The translations under genes and the position numbers were made by a program. The notes beneath the pieces are model-generated. The model searched no databases. It was not told the DNA's origin and saw only the letters and a program-made list of their open reading frames with translations. This document shows, piece after piece, positions 1 to 9,090 of a DNA stretch of 64,000 nt. The DNA comes from Lumbricus terrestris (lineage: Eukaryota > Annelida > Clitellata > Crassiclitellata > Lumbricidae), in the NCBI GenBank assembly GCA_949752735.1, contig OX457036.1, forward strand, positions 14,761,516-14,825,515, in the 5' to 3' direction. Each line of letters opens with the position of its first letter. Position 1 is the first letter of the stretch.

Positions 1-730
1 AGATCCTGAAGCGTATACTTGATCCTCTGCCAGGCGATCGGCGGAACTCGTCCGAGGTCCCGCGACCCGGAACTCTCACCCACTTCCGCTGTAGCCACAT
101 CGTCCATCGACAACACTCCATCTCGCAGTCGCTCAGACCCTTCAGAGAAGCCGTCAACAGCGCCAAGGCCCGACTGACGAAGCCGCTCCCGAACTGGCGC
201 TCCAGATCGTCGAACACCCTTTCGATTCCTTCATTGGCGTCACCTGGAAGAGCTTCCAGATCCACCTCCGTCGTGGAGGTCCATTTCCGAACGACATCCG
301 CCGTCATCTTTACGACGAGAGGAGTGGCACAATAGGCGAATGAGTTCTCGAAGACGGCGTACTCCTGATGGCTGGTCAACTTCCGGTTCTTCTTGGCGAG
401 CAACGACCTCAGAAGGGTCAGACAGTCGTCAGGCAGAAGAAGTGGAACGTCCACGAAATTGTTGGATCGTCGAATCACATCGCACCTCAGCGTGTCCAGC
501 GCCGGTCCAGTCGTGACGGACAGAACGATCTTCACGTTTTCCTTGACGTTCAGCGGAAGCCACTCGAAGAGATGAGAGCCACAGTGGGTCCCTAGTAGAT
601 CGATGCCATTGATGAAGACGACGAGGCAGCGGTCGTCTGGAAAGTTATCGAGGACCTGGTGGAAGTGGTTGATGAGGTCTGTGTTGCCGATGGGAGTGGC
701 CTCTGGTGGGCGTCCGGTTGCCTTGGGAAT
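1..730 (-). CDS. NACHT/STAND ATPase exon, NWD-like, partial and frameshifted
   Basis: Read on the minus strand, this GC-rich block encodes the part of a NACHT-type NTPase running from just before Walker B to the winged-helix region. Visible are a Walker B-like strand LVVFINGIDLL, the following HLFEWLPLNVKENVKIVLSV, and a winged-helix start ALLTASLKGLSDCEM. The continuation VLSMDDV...PPIAWQRIKYTLQD is typical of NWD1/NWD2/NPHP3-like proteins, which are signalling or scaffold ATPases. The continuation lies in another frame: about one base (or four) is missing near 116-120, so this is either a pseudogene or a sequence error. The Walker B aspartate is replaced by Asn. A TGA at 734-736 stops the frame upstream, and TGACAG before 730 could be a splice acceptor. 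Walker A would lie on an upstream exon that was not found. The gene runs off the left edge. The domain call is firm; the subfamily is inferred. Confidence 0.68.
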   Translation of the reverse strand, partial: MPKATGRPPEATPIGNTDLINHFHQVLDNFPDDRCLVVFINGIDLLGTHCGSHLFEWLPLNVKENVKIVLSVTTGPALDTLRCDVIRRSNNFVDVPLLLPDDCLTLLRSLLAKKNRKLTSHQEYAVFENSFAYCATPLVVKMTADVVRKWTSTTEVDLEALPGDANEGIERVFDDLERQFGSGFVSRALALLTASLKGLSDCEMECCRWTMWLQRKWVRVPGRGTSDEFRRSPGRGSSIRFRI

Positions 731-1095
731 CTGTCACGAAGCACCGACTCCACCAGCTGCAGACCTTCTTCTCAGCAGCCTTCTAAACATAGTTGAGAAC
801 AAACGGGAAGTCCATATTATAAAATATGCCTAGGAAATATTTAACACAGATGGTAATGTTTTCAGTTAAATTTACATATGTGATATTTTTACAAAATTGT
901 TAAGGTTTCTGCTGCTAAGGTTGGAATCGATTCAAAAAGCAGGGTCTATCTGATATGTAATGTAATTTAATGAATTGACACTATTTGCCTAATGCAATGG
1001 CCATCACAGTTAAATTTCGTAATCGTGATATCGTAACCTCAAAAAATCTAAAGCTCCACTCGAAAGCCAAGCGCGGGGCACCAGATTATTCATGT
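731..1095. other. AT-rich intergenic or intronic stretch
   Basis: No convincing exon or repeat is seen. If the NACHT exon at 1-730 belongs to a larger minus-strand gene, this is intron. Confidence 0.4.
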
Positions 1096-1232
1096 ACGCT
1101 AAGCCCCCCCCAAGAAGCCCCATTGTCGTGTTTTTTACCGTGTAAATGGTCTATTTTTTCGGGCTTAGCCCTCTCCCAAGCACTTTCAACTGACAACTAT
1201 AAAAAAGGTCATCCAACTTTTTCGGCCGGGAA
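1096..1232 (+). mobile_element. Degraded MITE fragment (CATGGGCGGAG family)
   Basis: The stretch from GCTAAGCCCCCCCCAAGAAG through ACCGTGTAAATGGTCTA to AAAAAAGGTCATCCAAC matches, in order, the interior of the complete elements at 11497-11731 and 21982-22235. The terminal repeats are not recognisable. Confidence 0.6.
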
Positions 1233-1489
1233 TAAGATTTGAACAATTATATAGTGCCAATCTCATAAAATTATAGGCTGATCGCTTCACAAACGTAAAT
1301 GCAAATACAATGCTAACTAGTAAAGATCCTCTCTTTCAATATTATATGTTTACGTCGAAATTAACACCCAGATGAAGGACATCAATCAACACAGGACACT
1401 TGGGTCCGACTAAGTTCCAACTAACAAACTGAATTAATTCACAGCCGATGATCCAGTAGGGCTTGCTCATATTGCTTCTATGCGTAATT

Positions 1490-1690
1490 GTTAAAGCGCC
1501 ACTTCAAGCTCTCTACTCAGAGGCGCTCCCGACTACAGCGCGGACACTGCATCGGCGTTTCACCCCGAAGCACTGAGCAATTGCGAGTGAAGGACTTGCC
1601 CAAGGCCCCTACGCGGCGACTTGAGGCGGATTCAAACCTGCAACACTTTGACTGCAAGGTAATGAACATATCGACTAGAACACCGCGCCC
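1490..1690 (-). mobile_element. tRNA-derived SINE with CORE-like centre
   Basis: On the minus strand a tRNA-like head (GGTGTTCTAGTCGATATG, B-box-like GGTTTGAATCC) is followed by GGCCTTGGGCAAGTCC, similar to the CORE block of MIR-type SINEs. The tail is GGGAGCGCCTCTGAGTAG then TTGAAGTGGCGC. The same order occurs on the plus strand at 55660-55860. Confidence 0.72.
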
Positions 1691-2129
1691 CGGGAGGAGA
1701 GTGGTCACCGGATTTCATTAAGACGATTTGCGTACAAGTGTGTACAGCGGAAGAGGTATATCGACCAAATGTACGTATGCAAAATAAATTTCTAAGTATT
1801 ATGACGTTCGGTTGACCTATTTATAACTCTGTATGATCCTATAGTTGTCTGATGGCAATAATATGTGAATTATTTATTACATTATAATTAAATTATGTTC
1901 TTATCCAAACAATAAACCATTGTTTAGATCAGAATAGCTAGAAGTATGAAGATTAATAAAATATTTCATAGATCATTTTAGCTGATTAACTTTGCAATGA
2001 GAGGAAGCTAAGCTTGTTTGTACGCACACATGGGGAGTCCGCAAAATGTACGAGTTTGCAACAGGAAGGGGGTCGAAAATGCAATTTTTTCCCCCACATA
2101 TTATATATGGATGCACCTTTTAGGAACGC
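1691..2129. other. AT-rich non-coding stretch
   Basis: No exon, repeat array or transposon end was recognised. Reading frames are short. Confidence 0.4.
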
Positions 2130-2260
2130 AGGAGTGAAAAATGAATGATTTGAATGAGGGATCAACCGAATGAAAAACTAAATAAATAGAATGAATGAAT
2201 GAATGATTAGACGACATTATTGAACGAACGACTGAATGAACCACTGAATGATAGGTGGCA
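2130..2260. repeat. Degenerate AATG tetranucleotide tract
   Basis: Imperfect GAATGAATGAATG runs are mixed with ACTGAATGA variants. Confidence 0.7.
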
Positions 2261-2496
2261 AGAAACCCACCAAAATCGGTTATTTACATTCACTAACGAA
2301 TTGGTAAAATGAACTGAAAGTCATCAGGTAATCACTAAATTAGCAATCAATCAATAAATGGATTAGCTGCCTGGAACTGAATGAAACTATTCTGCTACTG
2401 TTAAATTAACGAGTCCTATTAAATAAATTCATCAACGATTTATTGATAAATATGATTAGGTCACTGAAACAGACACCAATTGATAAGCGATCAGAA

Positions 2497-3170
2497 CGGC
2501 CATCAATCATCAAATCATTCAATAATCATCAAATCAATCATTCAATAATCATCAAATCAATCATTCAATAATCATCAAATCAATCATTCAATATAAATCA
2601 TCAAATCAATCATTCAATAATCATCAAATCAATCATTCAATAATCATCAAATCAATCATTCAATAATCATCAAATCAATCATTCAATAATCATCAAATCA
2701 ATCATTCAATATAAATCATCAAATCAATCATTCAATAATCATCAAATCAATCATTCAATAATCATCAAATCAATCATTCAATAATCATCAAATCAATCAT
2801 TCAATAATCATCAAATCAATCAGTCATCAAATCAATCATTCAATAATCATCAAATCAATCATTCAATAATCATCAAATCAATCATTCAATAATCATCAAA
2901 TCAATCATTCAATAATCATCAAATCAATCATTCAATAATCATCAAATCAATCATTCAATAATCATCAAATCAATCATTCAATAATCATCAAATCAATCAT
3001 TCAATAATCATCAAATCAATCATTCAATAATCATCAAATCAATCAGTCATCAAATCAATCATTCAATAATCATCAAATCAATCATTCAATAATCATCAAA
3101 TCAATCATTCAATAATCATCAAATCAATCAAATCAATAATCATCAAATCAATCAGTCATCAAATCAATCA
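2497..3170. repeat. 23-bp tandem satellite
   Basis: About 28 copies of a 23-bp AT-rich unit, built from AATCATCAAATCAATC and ATTCAAT. Variant units (CAGTCATC at 2821, 3044 and 3153; CAATATAAATC near 2590 and 2707) recur at intervals and hint at higher-order organisation. The array lies just downstream of the MYND exon donor at 3218, so it is probably intronic. Confidence 0.92.
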
Positions 3171-3218
3171 TTCACTTCTATAGAAGAGAATCATTCAATC
3201 AATTGTACATAGAATTAC

Positions 3219-3650
3219 CTCCTGCACTTCTTGAACACCCTTGGCGCTGGTTCCAGTAGACCACACGTCATGCACGTCCGAACGCTCTTGCTCTCTGGTC
3301 GGCTCGATACCTCTTCTTCTTGATTATCAGTTCCCTTCCCAGCCTCCGAATCCCACGTCATTTCATCCTTGCGACATCTGCTTTCCATCTCAATGGCCTT
3401 AGTTCTCTTACTAGAATCGGATTCCTTTGTGGCTTTCGATTCTATCTTCGCATCAGAATACTCCGTGGCCTTAGCATTCTTTCTGGAATCAGGTACCTCA
3501 GCGGCTTTCGATTCCAGCTTTACATCAGATTTCTCTCGGGTTTTAGATTTCGCTCTGGTTTTAGATTTCTCTCTGGGTTTCAAAAGTATATTTTTGCCAT
3601 AATTCGTTTCTCGATGTATTCAAACGTGGCCCTTGCACCAGGGTATTCTT
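3219..3650 (-). CDS. Exon: end of KH domain, Lys/Ser/Glu-rich linker, first half of MYND zinc finger
   Basis: The exon appears to start after a GTAG acceptor (AG complement at 3651-3652), entering in the phase left by the KH exon at 4103-4250. It first encodes EEYPGARATFEYIEKRIMAK, which suits the last helix of a KH domain. It then encodes a charged linker with repeated KSKTRE and ESKA motifs, and ends with TCMTCGLLEPAPRVFKKCRR, the first Cys pairs of a MYND finger (CxxC...C). A good donor, GAG|GTAATT, follows at 3217-3218, so the rest of the finger should be on another exon. The KH part and the linker are in different frames; a one-base change in the A5 run near 3592 would join them, and no GT donor lies between. 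KH binds RNA and MYND binds proteins. The combination is unusual. It could be two separate genes. Confidence 0.5.
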
Positions 3651-4102
3651 CTACCATCAAAGTCTTGTAAGCTCTCGCTTTCCGTTCCTTTGTTCCATGG
3701 CTTTTAGTCTTCACAGGTCTTCCCCTGCAAAAAACACAAGTCCGTTGTAAAGGTTCTGTCACTTTTGCCTTTCAGTCACTTATGTCTTTTATTTTAAACG
3801 TCAATGTCGACTGTCAGTTTTCAAGTTATTTATCCACCATAGACTGCCTCTTAGCGGACCTGATCTTCTGGACAGGCTAATCATGTCTGTTCATTTGAAC
3901 AACAGAAGTATTTATTTAAATTTCTAAAAATGATTCTTCGCATGTGATCACAGAAAATCTTCAGACGTGTGGTCACGAGACCAAAAGATCAGTTAGTTGC
4001 GGCACAAACACGACCACAGCATTCCAACAGAACTCAGTTTAAGACATCAGAATGGAGATAAAATTAAGCATAACAATAACTATTTTCAACTGTGAAACTT
4101 GC
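3651..4102 (-). other. Probable intron between the two KH exons
   Basis: On the minus strand this would open with GCAAGT at 4102-4097, a GC-type donor, and close with GTAG at 3651-3652. The phase (1) agrees on both sides. No repeat was recognised. Confidence 0.4.
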
Positions 4103-4250
4103 CAGCAACAGTGACAACACGTTTTACAAGCATTGTTTCTTGGGCTTTCTGAGAGATCTGGACATAGGCGCCAGTTTCATCTTTAATCTGCTTCACGTAG
4201 CAACCACCTCTGCCAATTATCATTCCAACAGTTGCATTTGGAACCACCAG
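4103..4250 (-). CDS. KH RNA-binding domain exon (Nova KH2-like)
   Basis: The minus strand encodes VKLVVPNATVGMIIGRGG, then CYVKQIKDETGAYVQISQKA and LVKRVVTVAG. This is the beta-alpha-alpha-beta-beta core of a type I KH domain, with GXXG as GRGG. The closest family recalled is Nova/pasilla KH2, where VPNSTAG-IIGKGG and VQ-SQK occupy the same places. The exon probably starts after GAAG (acceptor complement at 4251-4252), with the preceding VK coming from read-through or an earlier exon. It ends at a GCAAGT donor in phase 1, matching the exon at 3219-3650. KH domains bind single-stranded RNA. Family-level orthology to Nova is not claimed, because the downstream exon leads to a MYND finger that Nova lacks. 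Confidence 0.75.
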
Positions 4251-4760
4251 CTTCACCGATGGAAAGAACAGTTTGCAATTACATGCATGTCTATGGATTA
4301 TACCTTTCACCTCAATTTACTTAGCAGACCGGAAGCATCTCTGAATCTCTGGGTGCCGCTATATAAATGTTCAATTACAATCATGACTATGATTACGATT
4401 ACAATTACATGGGTTTGCTAATCTCAGGATTACGACTTTCACCCCAATTGTACTGGTGTTATTGAATACTGTTGCATTCTGGATAATATTAAGTCCAAAT
4501 GACAAACTAAATATTCTTCTCTTCTCATTGGACTCCCAAAGTCCGTCTATCTCCTATGCAATCTGCTCTTAATCCTGCTGCTCACTTGAATGCTAGCCTT
4601 CCGAAATACGCTGAAATAACATCGTTTATGATCAACCAACTTTCTCTAGCTCAATTCCACAAAACTATTTCAATCAGAACAAAGCACAAAGGTCATATCA
4701 CTTTTAGCGAGACCACCCACATTATACTGTCCTGGCGAATGGACTGGATTGACATTGGGA
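4251..4760. other. Non-coding stretch with SINE-tail remnant
   Basis: It contains GCCGCTATATAAATG at about 4355 followed by GATTAC-like repeats to 4420, a tail type also seen near 21390. No exon was recognised. Confidence 0.45.
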
Positions 4761-4844
4761 GAAATGATAAGACTGACGGAGGACAGGAAACGTTGGAGGA
4801 ACATTGTACATGATGCGGCCGACCCTCGGATCGAGGATGGCTGA
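4761..4844 (+). mobile_element. LINE 3' end (reverse transcriptase C-terminus)
   Basis: The frame encodes EMIRLTEDRKRWRNIVHDAA then DPRIEDG and a stop, the usual last residues of many non-LTR retrotransposon ORFs. It is followed by a short GAACA repeat (4846-4860), which could be the element's 3' tail. 5' truncation is extreme. Confidence 0.68.
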
Positions 4845-4857
4845 GAACAGAACAGAA

Positions 4858-4932
4858 CAGGCGGGGATTTAAACCCACGACTTTTCAATTAGCAGTCCGG
4901 TTCGCTAACCACCGCACTACAGAGCAGCCCAT
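4858..4932 (-). mobile_element. tRNA-like SINE head
   Basis: The minus strand reads GGGCTGCTCTGTAGTGCGG, GGTTAGCGAACCGGACTGC and a B-box-like GGGTTTAAATCCC. A proper acceptor stem is absent, so this is a SINE head or tRNA pseudogene rather than a functional tRNA. Confidence 0.55.
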
Positions 4933-5311
4933 ATAATATAGAATGTGTCTATCTAACCCGGGTTTTAGGCATAATACGCAGTCTTGTCGACTATTTTGCA
5001 GAAAATTCACAACAGCGCGAAAGACTTAACGCCCACAAGTGAAAAATCAACCACGTGCATCTCAGCCTGTAAATGTTAAGCGCTATAAAAGCCTAAGCAA
5101 GTAAGCAGGTGGTTCCCGCGAGGAATGTGTCGAAAGTAATAGGCCTAATAATAATTTTCGTTTATTCAACAATCCGGTTGACAGACCGCAACCGGTTGCA
5201 GTGTACAATTAGCCTACGCAGTTGAAACAGATTTACATGAACTCAGGTTGTTACAGAATACATAAATCTTAACTATACCAACTGAACAGACAGCTATGGC
5301 GCTCATAGCAG
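4933..5311. other. Non-coding stretch
   Basis: No coding or mobile feature was recognised. Confidence 0.4.
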
Positions 5312-5736
5312 CAGTGGCGTAGCCAGCTATTTTTTCATGGGGGGGCAGTGGGGTGGCAGCTTAAAATGATGGGGTGGCTACCGTTAGCAATTAAAGCGTG
5401 CATCGGCATCGGTATATTGCCATAGACTATGTATTTTTAGATTTTGGATGTATTACAGTATTGGACATAATACGCCTGCAAGCCTCACTAGCTTGTCTGT
5501 CCCACAGTGCACTATAGTGGCCTGTCCCACTTTCCAATCACCCACCCTATAAGAAGTTGTACAGGAAGTTGTATAAAAAATAAAATAAGTCATAAATTAT
5601 ATAGCATTCTTTAATTCTTTATCACTCGTAAAAGTAAAAAGTAAAACAAACGCAGGGATTGGGGGGCAGCTGGGGGGGCAGCCCTTCCATTTGGGGGGGC
5701 GGCTGCCCCCCCGTGCCCCCCGTAGTTACGCCACTG
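5312..5736. mobile_element. hAT-type MITE with TSD CATAGCAG
   Basis: The ends are CAGTGGCGTAGCCAG and, inverted, CAGTGGCGTAACTACG. Identical 8-bp flanks CATAGCAG lie at 5304-5311 and 5737-5744. An 8-bp duplication with CAGTG ends is the hAT signature. At 425 bp without an ORF it is non-autonomous. It is the longest of three copies with these ends (also 11744-11905 and 38710-38873). Confidence 0.9.
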
Positions 5737-5768
5737 CATAGCAGCCTACAACGCATAGGCCTATATCT

Positions 5769-5847
5769 GCCCAACGGGGGCTCGAACTCACTACCTCTCG
5801 CACTCGTGGCAAGCGTGCGTGTTATCCATTACTCCACCGGGCTCCCC
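5769..5847 (-). mobile_element. tRNA-Arg-like SINE head
   Basis: The minus strand reads GAGCCCGGTGGAGTAATGG, ATAACACGCACG and B-box GAGTTCGAGCCCCC. TAATGGATAA resembles tRNA-Arg D-arm sequence. Stem pairing is partial and there is no clean cloverleaf end, so a tRNA-derived SINE is preferred to an active tRNA. Confidence 0.55.
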
Positions 5848-6090
5848 AACCCTTTAACTCTAGCTGTGTCTTCTGTTTCCTTGAGTAATTTCGAGTCTCG
5901 TCACGCAAGCAAGTAAATACGCGCATACATTTGAATAAATAAAAAATGGATAGGGCCTAATGCCAGATGTCGTAATGGATGAGACGAATATATGAGAGCA
6001 CCAGGAATCATAGACCGAGTCGGGTGGGCACTGGTCTACTCTGGCTCCCTTGCAGATCGAGCCGCAACTGGGCATGGTAAAACGAGGATA

Positions 6091-6135
6091 GTCGTGGAGC
6101 GCCTCTGAGTGGAGCTTGAAGGGACGCTATTGCAC
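6091..6135 (+). mobile_element. SINE 3'-tail fragment
   Basis: GGAGCGCCTCTGAGTGGAGC then TTGAAGGGACGCTATT is one more copy of the tail seen at 1490, 16885, 31845, 41156, 53775 and 55800. Confidence 0.65.
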
Positions 6136-6984
6136 ATGGATAAATAAGTAGGCTAAATAAGTAAATGAGATTATGTAATGTAAACTATGCCTCAGTTAGA
6201 TTGAGGTAATGTAACGTGACACACTGTTGATGCAAGGTAAGACAAATTAATTTAAAGCAAAGGCTGCAAAGCTATAGCCTAAAGTCGGCCTACTGCGAGA
6301 TAAGCCGTGCTTAAAGTGTGGAAAAATAAGTGCCTGGACGCCCTTGCCTTTCCAAAAAGAAGTGACTGGACGCCCCTTACCTTTCCAGGCTGTGCTGGCC
6401 AATAAGTGGCAGGACGGTGTTCAGATTTTAAAATAAGTGCATGGACGCCGTCCATGACCATCCAGCTACACTTTAAGCCCTGGAGATAAGACAAAGCAGC
6501 ATAAGTTACATTGATTATAATAAATGCTCTCACCGTTCCAGCTTTTCACGTTCCTCCTTCCGCTTGCGAGTGTATTTGGAGCATTCATTGACGTTGATTC
6601 TGTTCCATCATATCGTGCTTGTTTCGCCGGATCTGTGATCACTGTTTCTGGGCCGCTCGATCTAGGCTAGCTGCTTGTGTCCAAGCCATTAATATGGCTC
6701 CAACACGCAGGCCTAAAGCAGGCACCAGAGTTTCGATATAGTCTTTTTAAGCACGAACAACGCTTGGATATTAAAGCTCACTGATGCAGTCATTTTCTGT
6801 CGTGCCGCTTATAATCCTCGTTGAACCGTAATCCTCAGACTGAACTGTTTCGCTACAGTTTTCTTTAAGACGATCTAAACAACGATCGGAAGTTATACAA
6901 TCGATGCCTAATCCTCGTTTGTCTGACCTCATCACTTATAACCGTGCCTCTTGGTCTCGCTCCACGTTCCTCCATAATCAGATC
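6136..6984. other. Non-coding stretch downstream of the Ser/Pro-rich frame
   Basis: A local near-duplication is seen (GTGCCTGGACGCCCTTGCCTT at 6331-6351 and GTGACTGGACGCCCCTTACC at 6362-6381). Nothing else was recognised. Confidence 0.45.
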
Positions 6985-8142
6985 CTACGTACGGCGTCGC
7001 CTGCGCCCGATAGGCAGGCAGCACCACCACGATTGGACGTAGTCCTCCGTCGTGCTCGTACCCGGACTTGTCGCTTGCGGTCGTGGCGAGGCAGACGGAG
7101 TTGGCGATGGTCGTGGAGATGGAAATGGCCCTGGAACCGGCGATTCAGATCGCGAATGAGCTGGGAGCGAGGCTGGACTCGGAACCGGTGTTGGAACTGG
7201 AGACGAGGAGAGACGAGACGGAATCTGTGAAGTGGCCGTTGATGGCGCTGACGTTGGGTGGATCTCGGTCGCAGGACGATTGTCTTCGTCTTCCGTTTCT
7301 TGGACGGCGATGACGTGGTCCATCGGCGCCCATTTTATAAAGACACGCGTCGTCGCTTCAGTGTCACGGATGACATCGTCGCTATTACCCGTTTGACGAG
7401 CCGATCCAACGTCGACCGAATCTCGCGAAGCGTTTCCCTGGATACTCTCCAAGAAGAGAGCGTTCGCCCGTTTGATCTGCTCCTCTCGGCTCGCTCTGAC
7501 GGGACCTGCACCCATCAACTCATCAAGAAGGTCGCCCATTGCATACTCTTTCTCTAAATTCGCTATTTCCGATGTCTTGGGGTCAGATTGCGTTGACGGC
7601 GCTGATGTGGTTTGGTCGTCGGTTTCGACTTCGTCAGCAGCTTCAGCATCAGCATTAGCAGCAGCAGCGACAACAACAGCAGCTTCAGCTTTCGATAGGT
7701 CCATTGCGGAAGGTGATGTTCTCACAGCGATCCTTAGTATTGAGAACAGACTCACTGACAGCGACGTATCTGGTTGAGGAAACGCAGCGGGTTCTTCATC
7801 GTCTGAAACGGTCGTCTGATCAACGGACGAAATGCACGGCTGATTGATGATCGATGCGGATGGTCGATCGATGACCGACTGAGCTGGTTCGTCGACTGGA
7901 ACAGACGTGTGGTCATCCACCGGCGTCGTCGATCGTTGCCGCCTGAGCTTCTTTCGCAACCATCCACAGCGCTTCCGTCTGGCCACTCCGCCGACCGACG
8001 GACCGGTCGCAGAATTGGGGGGGTGAGACGCCACAGCATCAGCATCAGCATCAGCATCAGAAGCAGTTCTCTCGTCTTCGACTGGGTCGCCTTCAAGGAC
8101 AGGGTTCGGCAGGACGCGGCGAGACGTCCGACGGTTGAACAT
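6985..8142 (-). CDS. Unrecognised Ser/Pro/Asp-rich protein, 385 aa
   Basis: The frame is open for 385 codons in GC-rich DNA unlike its AT-rich surroundings, which argues for real coding. The start chosen is the first ATG (8142-8140). It lies two bases after a good acceptor (TTGTCTTCTCTAG), so a 5' non-coding exon is likely. Visible parts are an acidic (DA)n stretch near residue 30, a basic RRKRCGWLRKKLRRQR segment near 58-73, Ala-rich helices with EANAD-like text near 155-170, a predicted helix with EKEYAMGDLLDELMG near 205, and a Ser/Pro repeat region at about 310-365. The end is WWCCLPIGRRRRRT. Paired Cys beside a polybasic tail would suit palmitoylation and membrane contact, but that is inference. 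No family was recognised. It could be the first coding exon of the KH/MYND or NACHT genes only if an unseen donor precedes its stop. Confidence 0.55.
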   Translation of the reverse strand: MFNRRTSRRVLPNPVLEGDPVEDERTASDADADADAVASHPPNSATGPSVGGVARRKRCGWLRKKLRRQRSTTPVDDHTSVPVDEPAQSVIDRPSASIINQPCISSVDQTTVSDDEEPAAFPQPDTSLSVSLFSILRIAVRTSPSAMDLSKAEAAVVVAAAANADAEAADEVETDDQTTSAPSTQSDPKTSEIANLEKEYAMGDLLDELMGAGPVRASREEQIKRANALFLESIQGNASRDSVDVGSARQTGNSDDVIRDTEATTRVFIKWAPMDHVIAVQETEDEDNRPATEIHPTSAPSTATSQIPSRLSSSPVPTPVPSPASLPAHSRSESPVPGPFPSPRPSPTPSASPRPQATSPGTSTTEDYVQSWWCCLPIGRRRRRT

Positions 8143-9090
8143 CCCTAGAGAAGACAATATATATTCGTCCAAATTGGCGGTTAAGTTATAATACACGCGG
8201 TCGAGGATTACTGTCTATGGGGTAAATCCCAGTCCAAGTTTTCGGCGCATGTCGAAGTTCCGAAGACAACGCCGACGAAGACAAAGAACGAAGAAGTTTA
8301 ATGTTTAACGAAGCATGATTAGGTTTTTTTATTTAAGAGAAACAGATCATTTTAAGATGAAGAGAAGCCGGTCGCTTTAAAGGTTCATCTGAATTCAACG
8401 CTAAATACTAGACTCAATTGTCTGATAAATGAATCTAAAACGCCAGAACCGTTTTAAGGTCTATGCACGCGAGGCACGTGCCTATAGGACCCCGCGCAAC
8501 AGGGGGGGGGCCCGCGGCGACTCAAAAATAGCCTACGTAGTTTTATTTTTGAAATTTCACTTAAATGTACACATATGAATCAATAATGCGCTAGCTATGT
8601 CAATATCATTTGCAAAAACCTCAGTGTCATCTATGTCAATAGTCTATGCCACGATAAAAAAAATTACAAGTTGGAATCAACGTTTTCATGCTTTGAAATT
8701 GCAATGAGAATGTTTCTCTCAATGATGATACGTTCTTTCTTCAAACTAAAATTAATCGTGAGCAAGATTTGCAGCCGTATGATGCAAGAACAATATTAAA
8801 TGCCTCTCTCTGCAATGAACGTTGAATCAGATGTGCTGGAATCCTTATTATAAGAGATTTTGCTTAAATGCAAAACACGAAAGCGATGTTTATAAGAAAC
8901 TGTTCTAAGAGTTGACTTGGCTTCTCCCTCGCCTTTAAGGAGCACGCATACATGTATAGGCCTATCTAACCTGATCTGCTCTTGCTCTGTTAAACTGATG
9001 CGTCTCTCCTTCTGTCTTTACTACCATATAGTTCATGTGTTTGTCTGTTCCGGCCTAAACTGCTGCAGCTCACTTCTCATGAATCTCCCG
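8143..9090. other. Intergenic region upstream of the Ser/Pro-rich gene
   Basis: It should hold the promoter and 5' exon of the minus-strand gene. TATA-like ATATATAT at 8158-8165 lies too close to the splice site to be assigned. A G9/GC-rich patch lies at 8495-8520. No mobile element border could be confirmed. Confidence 0.35.

Noticed and set aside
2497..3170. CRISPR-like regular repeats
   Set aside because: The units are contiguous with no unique spacers, and the context is an animal genome.
5769..5847. Functional tRNA-Arg gene
   Set aside because: Good A/B-box text but no complete cloverleaf acceptor pairing. Fits a SINE head better.
8465..8525. Possible hAT end near a G9 run
   Set aside because: No inverted partner or target duplication found.
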